The position numbers and the translations under genes were made by a program. Positions 24,173 to 31,488 of a stretch of 34,639 bases of DNA are shown here, piece after piece. How positions within the stretch are numbered: the stretch's first letter is position 1; each line of letters begins with the position of its first letter. Below the pieces are notes generated by a model that worked only from the letters and a program-made list of their open reading frames with translations, was not told the origin of the DNA and did not search any database. The stretch comes from Candidatus Omnitrophota bacterium (GTDB lineage: Bacteria > Ratteibacteria > UBA8468 > B48-G9 > JAFGKM01): positions 1 through 34,639 of the forward strand of contig JAFGKM010000091.1 of the NCBI GenBank assembly GCA_016928555.1, given 5' to 3'.

Positions 24173-24453
24173 TTTACTCTCTCTGCGGCGATTTCCAGCT
24201 CACCGAGAATTTTCTCCCTGCCCGAAGGTTCTATCCCCTCTTTCAGGATAAAGAGATAGTCTCCGGCTTTGAAGTTTTTTCTCCAGAATTCACGAATGAT
24301 TCTTTTAAGGCGGCTTCTTTTTGAAGCCGAGCCGATTTTGCGTCCAGCTATAAAGCCTGTTTTATAATCGGCAGAGGGCTTAAAATATACCCTGAAGGAA
24401 GGAAAACTGTATCGCTTACCCGTTTTTAACAACAGAAACGCCTTTTTTTTCAT
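24157..24453 (-). CDS. rnpA: Ribonuclease P protein component
   Basis: RnpA is the protein cofactor of RNase P in tRNA 5' maturation. The 98-residue basic protein carries the RNP motif with SASKRSRLKRIIREFWR and the preceding GFIAGRKIG strand. Its ATG shares one base with the rpmH stop (TGATG). Length is slightly under the common 110-120 residues but complete. Confidence 0.92.
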   Translation of the reverse strand: MKKKAFLLLKTGKRYSFPSFRVYFKPSADYKTGFIAGRKIGSASKRSRLKRIIREFWRKNFKAGDYLFILKEGIEPSGREKILGELEIAAERVKCKSS

Positions 24454-24590
24454 CAGCAGACAACAAGTTTTTTTCTGCCTTTCCTTCTGCGGTTGTTCAA
24501 AACTCTTCTTCCGCCCTTGGTGCTCATTCTTGCGCGAAAACCGACATTGCGTTTTTTCTTTAATTTGTGCGGTTTATAAGTTTGCGACAT
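24453..24590 (-). CDS. rpmH: 50S ribosomal protein L34
   Basis: This 45-codon gene encodes a highly basic protein that begins [20 protein letters not shown] and continues [20 protein letters not shown], the L34 pattern of conserved GFRxRM and GRxVLxxRRxKGR segments. AGGAG stands seven bases before the ATG. It opens the rpmH-rnpA-yidD-yidC chain, an order conserved across bacteria. No dnaA gene or cluster of DnaA boxes is visible upstream, where repeats lie instead. Confidence 0.95.
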   Translation of the reverse strand: MSQTYKPHKLKKKRNVGFRARMSTKGGRRVLNNRRRKGRKKLVVC

Positions 24591-24625
24591 TTATATTCTC
24601 CTTTTCTCCTCCCACATCCCTTCTT

Positions 24626-24661
24626 AATCCCCCTTTGTCAAAAGGGGGGGTGGGGGGATTT
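24626..24661. repeat. AATCCCCC-type dispersed hairpin repeat, copy 2
   Basis: AATCCCCCTTTGTCAAAAGG at its left end and GGTGGGGGGATTT at its right end enclose a strong C-run/G-run stem. The adjoining 24607-24625 (TCCTCCCACATCCC-like) resembles the flank of other copies. It lies just upstream of the rpmH ribosome site. Confidence 0.75.
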
Positions 24662-24714
24662 AGTGAGAGGGTCGTGATTTCGCTTTTCCCTCTTTGCCTC
24701 AACCTGCGCGCCTT

Positions 24715-24791
24715 GTCATTGTAAACCGTATTGTGGCACGGCAATCTGACACCGCTTGTCATTGCGAGGGACGAAGTCCCGCGGCAATCTC
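24715..24791. repeat. Two tandem GTCATTG...GGCAATCT elements
   Basis: 24758-24791 is a clean GTCATTGCGAG...GGCAATCTC element with an internal GGGAC-GAA-GTCCC hairpin. 24715-24747 is a decayed copy (GTCATTG and GGCAATCT kept, centre diverged). A third copy in the opposite orientation lies at 26001-26028. The family is dispersed and imperfectly palindromic, as non-autonomous elements or genomic REP-like repeats are. Confidence 0.7.
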
Positions 24792-24811
24792 AACATTGAA
24801 CAATTAGTATA

Positions 24812-25588
24812 TTATTTTAACCGGAATTTTTCAAATTTACTTTTTTGTAGCGAGGATAAAAACCTGCGGTCGGTGAGATTCAGATGCAGGGGTGTGATTG
24901 AAACGAAGCCGTTTTTAACGGTTTCAACGTCGCTTCCTTTTTCTCCGTCAACTGTCCTGAAAATTCCCTTGAGCCAGAAATAGGAACTCCCCCTCGGGTC
25001 CTGCCGTTCTTCGTATTCCTCTTCAAATCTCGCCTCGCTTTGGTAGGTGAGTTTTACGCCTTTTATTTCCGATAGAGTCAGGTCAGGGATATTTACATTA
25101 AGGATTGTATCTTTAGGCAGGTTAACCCTGTCAAGTTTTTTTATTATCTCAACGACTACGGCAGCCGCGGAATCAAAGTTGAAGTTTCTGCAACCGTCAA
25201 TTGATGCGGATATGGAAGGGATTCCTAAAATTGCTCCTTCTGCGGCGGCTGAAACAGTGCCGGAATAAAGAACGTCCATACCGAGGTTGGAGCATGGATT
25301 TATGCCGGAAACGAGTATGTCCGGTTTTTTTTTGAGTATTGAATTGACTGCTATCTTGACGCAGTCAACCGGAGTTCCGTTGACCACATGTGCATTAAAC
25401 CCCTTCTCGATTGTTATATGCCGGATTTTCAGAGGCGCAAAAAGATTAATGGCGTGGGCGACCGCGCTTTTTTCTGTTTCCGGCACGACCACGTCAACAT
25501 CTCCCAGCTTCGTGAGATACTTCCATATTGACTTCAGTCCGTCTGAGTAGACGCCGTCGTCATTGGTCAGCAAAATCCTCTTCTTCAT
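24812..25588 (-). CDS. surE: 5'/3'-nucleotidase SurE
   Basis: SurE is a metal-dependent nucleoside monophosphatase. The 258-residue protein starts MKKRILLTNDDG with the Asp-Asp metal pair and has the PETEKSAVAHAI loop with its Ser and the VSGINPCSNLGMDVLYSGTVSAA block with the metal Asn. ATG 25588 follows AGGAACTAT and matches the family start, so the longer open frame to 25603 is not used. Confidence 0.94.
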   Translation of the reverse strand: MKKRILLTNDDGVYSDGLKSIWKYLTKLGDVDVVVPETEKSAVAHAINLFAPLKIRHITIEKGFNAHVVNGTPVDCVKIAVNSILKKKPDILVSGINPCSNLGMDVLYSGTVSAAAEGAILGIPSISASIDGCRNFNFDSAAAVVVEIIKKLDRVNLPKDTILNVNIPDLTLSEIKGVKLTYQSEARFEEEYEERQDPRGSSYFWLKGIFRTVDGEKGSDVETVKNGFVSITPLHLNLTDRRFLSSLQKSKFEKFRLK

Positions 25589-25652
25589 ATAGTTCCTAGC
25601 CATATTTCCATTTTACGGAAATTTTGGAGATATGCCAAATTATATTTCCATA

Positions 25653-25998
25653 TTACAACAATTGTTTCTCTTTAAAGCTGAAAAATCCATTTTTCACTAC
25701 GATAATATGATCAAATATTTCTATTCCTAAAAGTTTACCGGATTCTACTAATCTTCTGGTAATTGCTAAATCATCTTCTGCCGGTTCGGGGTCGCCCGAC
25801 GGATGATTGTGAGCTAATATTACTTTAGCGGCTAAATTTCTTACTCCCGGTTCAATACATTTTCGCCCTTTTTGCCGGAGCGTAAAAGGATAGCTAAGAG
25901 TTCAGAGTTGGAGAGTCTTTCTTGACCATATTGGATTAATTTTTCACGAGGTCGTTCTACTTTCGGTAATTGCTTTATAGTTTTTTTATTTGCATATG
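25653..25998 (-). pseudogene. radC: Decayed radC with internal deletion and frameshift
   Basis: On the minus strand the 5' part reads IKQLPKVERPREKLIQYG and continues with ERLSNSELLAILLRSGKKGENVL, the RadC N-terminal pattern, in one frame that stops near 25841. The 3' part, in another frame, reads AAKVILAHNHPSGDPEPAED and ends near LGIEIFDHIIVVKNGFFSFKE, the RadC JAB/MPN domain with its HNHPSGDP metal motif intact. About half of a normal 220-230-residue RadC is missing between them (near 25845-25890), and no start codon is found: the frame runs straight into the GTCATTGCGAG repeat at 26001. The gene is therefore broken at its 5' end, in the middle and by frameshift. Confidence 0.8.
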
Positions 25999-26000
25999 CT

Positions 26001-26028
26001 GAGATTGCCGCGCTTTGCTCGCAATGAC
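26001..26028. repeat. GAGATTGCC...GCAATGAC element at the broken radC 5' end
   Basis: This is an inverted-orientation copy of the element at 24758-24791 with a shortened centre. It adjoins the point where the radC coding frame loses its start, so insertion or recombination at this repeat may have caused the truncation. Confidence 0.65.
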
Positions 26029-26051
26029 AAAAAGCGTCGGTTCGAGATTAG

Positions 26052-26123
26052 TGGAGCAGAGCGGAGTTGAACCGCCAACCTTCCGCATGCGAAGCGGACG
26101 CTCTCCCATTGAGCCACTGCCCC
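26052..26123 (-). tRNA. tRNA-Ala (anticodon CGC)
   Basis: The minus strand folds as a complete cloverleaf of 72 bases: acceptor GGGGCAG/CTGCTCC with a G3-U70 pair (the alanine identity element), D arm GCTC/GAGC, anticodon stem TCCGC/GCGGA with loop TTCGCAT (anticodon CGC), and T arm GGCGG/CCGCT with TTCAACT loop. The 3' CCA is not encoded; the bases after the discriminator A are CTA. It reads GCG codons. Confidence 0.93.
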
Positions 26124-26137
26124 GTTAAAACTGTCTT

Positions 26138-26166
26138 ATTATACTACGGGAAGGAAGGGAATTCAA
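26138..26166 (-). promoter_or_regulatory. Promoter of tRNA-Ala
   Basis: Minus-strand TTGAAT (26166-26161), a 17-base spacer and a perfect TATAAT (26143-26138) lie about 15 bases before the mature tRNA 5' end. Confidence 0.65.
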
Positions 26167-26193
26167 TATCATGTAAGAGTTGGGAATCTGCGG

Positions 26194-27564
26194 CTACCGG
26201 TCAATGTAGACATCTTTCTTTTTTGAGGCGAGCTGTTTTGCAACTTTTTCCGCCAATTTGGATTTGTCATATTGCGCGGCAAGGGGGCTTATCTCTATTT
26301 TTACGTCCGGCGGAACGTCAATGCCCGCATCGGCAAGCTGTTTTCTGCAGAGATTCACCATGAACTTTCTGACTTCATCGGGCGAGTCTTTTCCGTCCTT
26401 ATTTTTCAATGGGGCGAACTCCTCGTCCCTCAGGGTTTCCAGACAGCATATTTTCCCGGCCAGGGGAAGAGCGTCAAAAACAAAGGTTTCAAACTTCCAG
26501 ATTTCCTTTTCCAGCCCTTTTTCCTGTTTTATCTTTTTCACCTGCCTGTGGTAGGGGAGGGCGAACCCGTTTTTGTTAAGGCTTTTTATAAAAGAGGTGT
26601 TGATGAAATGTATTCCTATACTGCCTGCCCAGAAAACGGGGTTGCCTGCGCTGTCCTTCATGTCTCTCATTGTATCCGGCAGTTCTATATATTCTATTAT
26701 GCGGGGTTTTCCGTCAGCCATGACAAAATTGCCGACTTTCTCGTCAGGAGTCCGCTTTCTTACCACCTTGAGCGAAAAATCCGCATTTTCTTTTATGTGC
26801 CAGCCGAGAAACAGCGGGTCGTCAACCTTCACCAGCGGATTGTCTATGTGGCAGTAAAAAATTCTCGTGATTCCTGTCTCTTCCATTTTGCCCAGCAGTC
26901 CGGACTGCCAGAAAGACTTGAGCGAGCCGCCGTGCCCGTCGGGGTTTGCAATGACGGACGTCCGGTCTTTCAGGATGAGTTTCTTGTCGGGGGCCAGAGA
27001 CGGAAGCATTTCCTGGCTGAAGAAAAACACGTCTTTCTTCTCAAGTCCGAAAAAGTTGTTTTCTCCGAAAAACCTCTCTATCTCTTCATTCGTTTCAGGG
27101 TTTGTCATTACGAGAAAGGGTATAGGCACTTTATACTTCAGGGAGAGAGCGCGGATTTTCTCGCTGAAAATCCGGAACAGCGGCTTGCCCTTTACCGGGG
27201 ATATGGGATACATGCCTTTGGGATGGGGATACCCCAGCCTTGTCCCCTGTCCTCCGGAGACAATCATGACGGCGGTCTGTCCGCCGGCAATACTTTCTTC
27301 GCCGGCAGGCAGGATGTTTTCCTTTTCTCTGGCGGATAAACCTGCATCAATCACACGCGGCGGAAGTATATCCTTCCATCCGGAGGATGCATGGGAGGAT
27401 TTCCCTGAAAAGGTTTCATACAGCCTGAAGACAAGTTCAAAGTTCATGCCGGAAACGTTTTTCAAGAAAATCTTTTGCTCATCGGCTGAAAGCATTAGCA
27501 GGTGTTTTTTTATGTGAACCTGTTCATGTTTTTCCAGCAGGGAAATCAGTTCTTCTCTTTTCAT
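26194..27564 (-). CDS. UDPGP-family UDP-sugar (UDP-GlcNAc type) pyrophosphorylase
   Basis: This enzyme should join UTP with a hexose-1-phosphate, probably GlcNAc-1-P or a related sugar, to give the UDP-sugar. The 456-residue protein resembles eukaryotic UAP1/UDPGP enzymes and not bacterial GlmU or GalU: the nucleotide loop is SGGQGTRLGYPHPKGMYPI (103-121), followed by PFLVMTNPETNEE, the GHGG motif NPDGHGGS and YCHIDNPLVKVDDP. Substrate specificity cannot be decided from motifs. The start ATG 27564 has GGGAGAGGGCA in front. It is divergent from miaA with a 55-base shared promoter region in which I see no clear -35/-10 pair. Confidence 0.85.
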   Translation of the reverse strand: MKREELISLLEKHEQVHIKKHLLMLSADEQKIFLKNVSGMNFELVFRLYETFSGKSSHASSGWKDILPPRVIDAGLSAREKENILPAGEESIAGGQTAVMIVSGGQGTRLGYPHPKGMYPISPVKGKPLFRIFSEKIRALSLKYKVPIPFLVMTNPETNEEIERFFGENNFFGLEKKDVFFFSQEMLPSLAPDKKLILKDRTSVIANPDGHGGSLKSFWQSGLLGKMEETGITRIFYCHIDNPLVKVDDPLFLGWHIKENADFSLKVVRKRTPDEKVGNFVMADGKPRIIEYIELPDTMRDMKDSAGNPVFWAGSIGIHFINTSFIKSLNKNGFALPYHRQVKKIKQEKGLEKEIWKFETFVFDALPLAGKICCLETLRDEEFAPLKNKDGKDSPDEVRKFMVNLCRKQLADAGIDVPPDVKIEISPLAAQYDKSKLAEKVAKQLASKKKDVYIDR

Positions 27565-27619
27565 TGCCCTCTCCCGAAAATATTTTAATCTTACATCCGA
27601 TATGGTATTTTATTACATT

Positions 27620-28552
27620 ATGATGGAAAAAGAAACAGCAGGAAGAATAATCATTATAGGGGGACCGACTGGAGTGGGCAAGTCCTCGGTAGCTTTCAGC
27701 GTTGCGGAGAAGGCAGGCGGCGAAATCATATCCGCCGACAGCATGCAGTTTTACAGGGAAACGAGCATCGGGACGGACAAGCCGCCTGCATGGATGAGAG
27801 AGAAGATTCCCCATTACCTGGTTGATTTTCTTTCGCTGAAGGAAGATTTTGACGTTTATGAATTTGCGGAGGCGGCGGCTGAAAAAGTTGACGATATACT
27901 CGGCAGGAAAAAGATTCCCGTGATAGCCGGCGGCAGCGGGCTGTACCTCAGAATTCTGACAAAGGGGATTTTCACCATACCCGGCGCGGACAAGGAAAAA
28001 CAGAAAAAAATCAGGGAAGCGCTTGAGAAGAAAACGACGGAAGAGTTGTATGCAGAACTTGAAAAAGCCGACCCTGCAATCCTTGATGCCGTACATAAAA
28101 ACGACAGGAAAAGAATCCGCAGGGCGCTCGAGGTTTACCGTCTCACAGGCAGGCGTATGAGCCTCTGGCAGAAGCAGAAAACGGAAAGCTCCTTCGGCGA
28201 TGAAACGAACGTAAAATATTTCATACTGACAAGAGACAGGGAAGAGATGTATAATAGAATAGAATGCAGAGTGGACAGGATGTTTGAGTCCGGCTGGATA
28301 GAGGAAGTGAAGCGGCTTAAGGAAGAAGGCTTTGCGGAGCATCTCAGGAGTAAGGCGCCGATAGGGTACGTTGAGATTCTGGAACACCTTGAAGGCCGGC
28401 TTACTCTTGAGGAATTAAAGTCACTCATAAAGCAGAAGACGAGAAACTTTGCCAAGAAACAGTTGACGTGGTTCAGAAGGGAAGACGGCATATGGATTGA
28501 GATGGATGACGGCGGCGAAAAGGCCGTGAAGGAAATACTCAGCATACTATAA
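27620..28552 (+). CDS. miaA: tRNA dimethylallyltransferase
   Basis: MiaA transfers a dimethylallyl group to A37 of tRNAs reading U-starting codons. The P-loop GGPTGVGKS, the DSMQFYRETSIGTDKPP motif (family consensus DSMQVY..MDIGTAKP) and the GGSGLYLRIL and RRALEVYRLTG segments are all present. Length is about 311 residues. Three starts are possible (27602, 27620, 27623) and none has a clear Shine-Dalgarno sequence; the double ATG at 27620/27623 fits homologue length best. It opens the plus-strand set that runs to panC. Confidence 0.94.
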   Translation: MMEKETAGRIIIIGGPTGVGKSSVAFSVAEKAGGEIISADSMQFYRETSIGTDKPPAWMREKIPHYLVDFLSLKEDFDVYEFAEAAAEKVDDILGRKKIPVIAGGSGLYLRILTKGIFTIPGADKEKQKKIREALEKKTTEELYAELEKADPAILDAVHKNDRKRIRRALEVYRLTGRRMSLWQKQKTESSFGDETNVKYFILTRDREEMYNRIECRVDRMFESGWIEEVKRLKEEGFAEHLRSKAPIGYVEILEHLEGRLTLEELKSLIKQKTRNFAKKQLTWFRREDGIWIEMDDGGEKAVKEILSIL

Positions 28553-28566
28553 AAGCGGGAGGGGAC

Positions 28567-29856
28567 ATGATACCGAGATACACAAGGCCGGAGGTAGCTG
28601 AAATATGGAGCGAGGAGAATAAGTTCCGCAAGTGGCTGGATATAGAAATAGCGGCTCTCGAGGGCTGGAGTAAAATCGGCGTTGTCCCCGCGCAGGCCGT
28701 GGAGAATGTAAGAAAAAACGCAAAGATTGACGTTGTGAAAATTCAGGAAATAGAAAAGGTGACCAACCACGATGTTATCGCTTTTGTTGAACAGGTGAGC
28801 GGGACTGCAGGGGAGGACGGAAGGTATATCCACTACGGCCTTACGTCTTCGGATATTCTTGATACATCCCTTGCGTTGCTTCTTAGGGAATCCGGCAACA
28901 TCCTGCTGGATGACATGAAGGGGCTTCTGGCGACGCTGAAAGAAAACGCTCTTAAATTCAAAGGCACCGTCATGATGGGACGCACCCACGGGATACATGC
29001 GGAGCCTGTAACTCTCGGCTTCAGGTTTGCCGGCTGGTACTGCGAATTTTTGAGGGACTGCGGCAGGCTGGAATCTGCTGTGAAAGAGATAAGCGTCGGA
29101 AAGCTCTCAGGAGCGGTGGGAACATTCTCAAACATTGACCCGCGGGTTGAAGAATATGTCTGCAAGAAATTCTCTCTGGAGCGGGAAAAATTTTCCACGC
29201 AGGTTATCTCAAGGGACAGACACTCCTATTTTTTGAGCGTGCTCGGCGTCATAGCGGCCTCCTGCGAAAAGGTTGCTCTCCAGATACGGCTTTTACAGCA
29301 GACCGAGGTAGGCGAAGCGGCCGAACCTTTCGGCAAGGGGCAGAAGGGCTCATCGGCGATGCCGCACAAGCGCAATCCGATACTGAGCGAGAGAATATGC
29401 GGGCTTGCAAGGGTGATAAAGAAGAATGCGGGCGCCGCGCTTGACAACGTCGGGCTGTGGCATGAAAGGGATATAAGCCATTCTTCTGCGGAGCGGATTA
29501 TATTCCCTGAATCCATCATGCTTCTTGACTATATACTCACTCTCCTGAACAGGGTTCTCAAAGGCATAGACGTTTTTGACGCCAATATTCAGAGGAACAT
29601 CGCCCTGACAGGCAGGGTATTCTTCTCCCAGAAACTTCTGAACGCCCTTGCCGTCAAAGGATTGCCGAGGGAGAAGGCATACGAAATAGTGCAGAAGACG
29701 GCGTTTGAGGCGATTAAGGCGGGGAAGGATTTTGCGGAGCTGGCGAAGAAAACCCCCGAAATAAACAGGCACTTCACCGGCGGAGAAATGGAAAAGATTT
29801 TTGATACGGCGCTCCTTCTGAAAAATCTGGACAAACTTTTTGAAGAACTTACATGA
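28567..29856 (+). CDS. purB: Adenylosuccinate lyase
   Basis: PurB splits fumarate from SAICAR and from adenylosuccinate in purine synthesis. The 429-residue protein has the fumarase-superfamily signature GSSAMPHKRNPILSE, the HYGLTSSDILDT segment with its catalytic His region and the GRTHGIHAEP motif with the second His. GGGAGGGGAC gives a strong ribosome site. It follows miaA by 14 bases. Confidence 0.96.
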   Translation: MIPRYTRPEVAEIWSEENKFRKWLDIEIAALEGWSKIGVVPAQAVENVRKNAKIDVVKIQEIEKVTNHDVIAFVEQVSGTAGEDGRYIHYGLTSSDILDTSLALLLRESGNILLDDMKGLLATLKENALKFKGTVMMGRTHGIHAEPVTLGFRFAGWYCEFLRDCGRLESAVKEISVGKLSGAVGTFSNIDPRVEEYVCKKFSLEREKFSTQVISRDRHSYFLSVLGVIAASCEKVALQIRLLQQTEVGEAAEPFGKGQKGSSAMPHKRNPILSERICGLARVIKKNAGAALDNVGLWHERDISHSSAERIIFPESIMLLDYILTLLNRVLKGIDVFDANIQRNIALTGRVFFSQKLLNALAVKGLPREKAYEIVQKTAFEAIKAGKDFAELAKKTPEINRHFTGGEMEKIFDTALLLKNLDKLFEELT

Positions 29857-29867
29857 TGCCCGCTCAT

Positions 29868-29888
29868 CCTCCCCCTTGAGGGGGGAGG
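29868..29888. repeat. C-run/G-run hairpin, copy 3
   Basis: CCTCCCCC, a 4-base loop and a GGGGGGAGG arm form a tight hairpin between purB and the next gene. The following AGGAGGGGGTGA looks like a ribosome site but may simply be repeat sequence. It resembles the core of the copies at 16468, 24626 and 31434. Confidence 0.6.
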
Positions 29889-29918
29889 AAACAGGAGGGG
29901 GTGAATGGATTCCCTTAC

Positions 29919-30962
29919 ATGAAATATTATCTTATATCCCTCAACGGCTACGGCGAACTTCTGAAGAAAAACTTCAGGGGCAAGTCCCTCTTTGAATATG
30001 CGAAGAAAGATAATTTCAGAGCCCTGTCCGGGGTGGGAAAATGGGGTTATGTGCATCTCGGCAACTCCCTTGAAAAATCATACTGCCGCCTCTTTGCGGA
30101 AGAAAAAGATTTCCCGGGCGAAGCATTCGTAAGGTTTTCCGCTCTCAAGGCGAAAACGGATTGTAGTACGTTTTTTCTTGCAAGGTTTCTTACGCAGGTT
30201 GAGGGCAGGGTGATAGAGACGGACGCTGTCCTTTCCGACAAGGAGGCGAGGGGTTTGCTTGATGCGCTTTCCGCCCAAAGCGGGGAGCTTGAATTTTTTG
30301 TGTCAGGCAAAGAGATTGTGGCAGGTTTCAAAAAGGAATTGCCCGCAGAGCCGTCCGTATTCCCCGAGAATATGAAATATAAAAGGTTTGAGGAATGCCT
30401 GTATAAAAACAAAGGCCTGGCGGATGTCAACGCACTGATAGATTTATCGGCAAAGACACTTCCGGAAAATCCCATAAACAAGGTGCGCGATGACCTTGGA
30501 GAGATGGCGGCAAACCTTTTGTGGCTGTGGGGACAGGGCAGGGATGCGAAGATACCGCCTGTTTCCGCAGAGATTAATAAAGAAACGTTTTATCTTCCCT
30601 TTGAAGGCAACCCGATGCCGCTGGCTGAACTGCTCGGTTTTGAAAAAATTGCAGATATAAGCGAAGGCAGGGATAACTCCCTCATATGGCTGAACAGCTC
30701 CTTAAATGCGAAAGAAGGGGCCTCTGCCTGGCTGAAAAGCTTTGAGAGTCTGGACAGGGACATCCTGGGGAAGATTTCCGGAGAATTTCTTGACGGGAAA
30801 TGCAGGGCTCTATTCATCTTTGACGGCTTTATGTCCCCGGACGTTGAAATAAAAAACGGTTGGGGCGTATTTATGGCATCGGCGGAAAAGACGCTGTTCG
30901 GCATCCGCTTCAAAAAATATTTCAGGAACGGCAATGCCGTTGTGAAGAAATTCCTCGGCTGA
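29919..30962 (+). CDS. Degenerate ApgM-like (phosphoglycerate mutase-related) protein
   Basis: This 347-residue protein follows the architecture of archaeal-type cofactor-independent phosphoglycerate mutases (ApgM, usually about 400 residues). Residues 183-212 (ENPINKVRDDLGEMAANLLW then LWGQGRDAK) match that family's diagnostic block. Residues about 95-140 parallel the 'IxxxD..LsxxEA..L...L' strand-helix region. The N-terminal metal motif DGmgD is replaced by NGYGE (9-13), the GSDxAN phosphoserine region has no counterpart in HLGNSLEKSYCRL, and the C-terminal metal DxxxH block is missing. It is therefore probably not a mutase; a scaffold or binding role is possible. A GTG at 29901 directly abuts a GGAGGGG run and would add six residues; ATG 29919 matches the family N-terminus. 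It sits 1 base before folK in a purine/folate/pantothenate set. Confidence 0.65.
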   Translation: MKYYLISLNGYGELLKKNFRGKSLFEYAKKDNFRALSGVGKWGYVHLGNSLEKSYCRLFAEEKDFPGEAFVRFSALKAKTDCSTFFLARFLTQVEGRVIETDAVLSDKEARGLLDALSAQSGELEFFVSGKEIVAGFKKELPAEPSVFPENMKYKRFEECLYKNKGLADVNALIDLSAKTLPENPINKVRDDLGEMAANLLWLWGQGRDAKIPPVSAEINKETFYLPFEGNPMPLAELLGFEKIADISEGRDNSLIWLNSSLNAKEGASAWLKSFESLDRDILGKISGEFLDGKCRALFIFDGFMSPDVEIKNGWGVFMASAEKTLFGIRFKKYFRNGNAVVKKFLG

Positions 30963-30963
30963 C

Positions 30964-31488
30964 ATGGAAAGAGTTTATATCGCAGTGGGAAGCAACAAGG
31001 GAGACAGGGCGGGCAATATCATCGGCGCGCTGAAGCACATTGAAAAATATGTTGTGATAACGAAAATATCGCCTTTTCTTTCCAATCTGCCGCAGGAGGG
31101 CGCTGACGGCGGTTTTTTCATGAACGGAGTTATTGCGGGGAAGACAGGGCTTTCTCCGGAAAAACTTTTCCGCATACTTCAGGATGTTGAAAAAAAATCA
31201 GGGAGGGTTTTCCCTCACGGCAGGGGAGACGAACGGGAGATAGACCTTGATATTATTTTTTACGGCGGCAGGATTATAAAAACAAAGGAGATAAGGGTTC
31301 CTCATCCCAGATACAGAGGGCGATATTTCGTGGTGCGCCCCCTTTATGACATAGCGCCGGATTTAATGGACCCGGAAACCAAACAAACCGTCAGTATCAT
31401 ATACGCTGAATTGCAAAAAAAATGTGCTCCTGTCCCCCCTTTGAAAAGGGGGGGAAGGGGGGATTTGGAAGGCGGCGAAACAAAATGA
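30964..31488 (+). CDS. folK: 2-amino-4-hydroxy-6-hydroxymethyldihydropteridine pyrophosphokinase
   Basis: FolK (HPPK) transfers pyrophosphate from ATP to the pterin in folate synthesis. The 174-residue protein starts VYIAVGSNKGDR and contains GREREIDLDI-type RGDEREIDLDIIFYGG with the Mg-binding Asp pair and VPHPRYRGRYFVVRPLYDIAPDL. The last 25 or so residues (CAPVPPLKRGGRGDLEGG) are translated from a dispersed repeat and are not family sequence. The stop overlaps the panC start (ATGA). Confidence 0.93.
   Translation: MERVYIAVGSNKGDRAGNIIGALKHIEKYVVITKISPFLSNLPQEGADGGFFMNGVIAGKTGLSPEKLFRILQDVEKKSGRVFPHGRGDEREIDLDIIFYGGRIIKTKEIRVPHPRYRGRYFVVRPLYDIAPDLMDPETKQTVSIIYAELQKKCAPVPPLKRGGRGDLEGGETK
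31434..31466. repeat. AATCCCCC-type repeat, copy 4, inside the folK 3' end
   Basis: CCCCCCTTTGAAAAGGGGGG continues with GGAAGGGGGGATTT. It is in frame with folK and supplies its C-terminal tail. It also lies about 20 bases before the panC ATG, so its stem could influence panC translation. Confidence 0.75.

Noticed and set aside
24591-24811. Replication origin next to rpmH
   Set aside because: No cluster of TTATCCACA-like boxes and no dnaA or dnaN. The gap is filled by two repeat families.
26183-26196. Third copy of the GTAGCCGCA hairpin at the pyrophosphorylase stop
   Set aside because: Only the first 10 or so bases match and there is no second arm, so chance resemblance is likely.
26272-27339. 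355-codon plus-strand open frame opposite the pyrophosphorylase gene
   Set aside because: It is antisense to a gene with clear family motifs; its translation shows no recognisable domain and has the Phe/Arg/Val-rich look of reverse-strand reading.
27524-28998. Two overlapping 287-codon minus-strand open frames
   Set aside because: Both are antisense to miaA and purB, which carry complete signatures. Ser/Phe/Leu-rich translations are typical shadows.
29868-29888. Intrinsic terminator after purB
   Set aside because: The stem is strong, but AAACAGG and not a T tract follows on the plus strand; it matches the dispersed repeat family instead.
16468-31466. Repeated elements as a possible CRISPR array
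   Set aside because: Copies are kilobases apart, are themselves hairpins, and have no regular spacers or cas genes.
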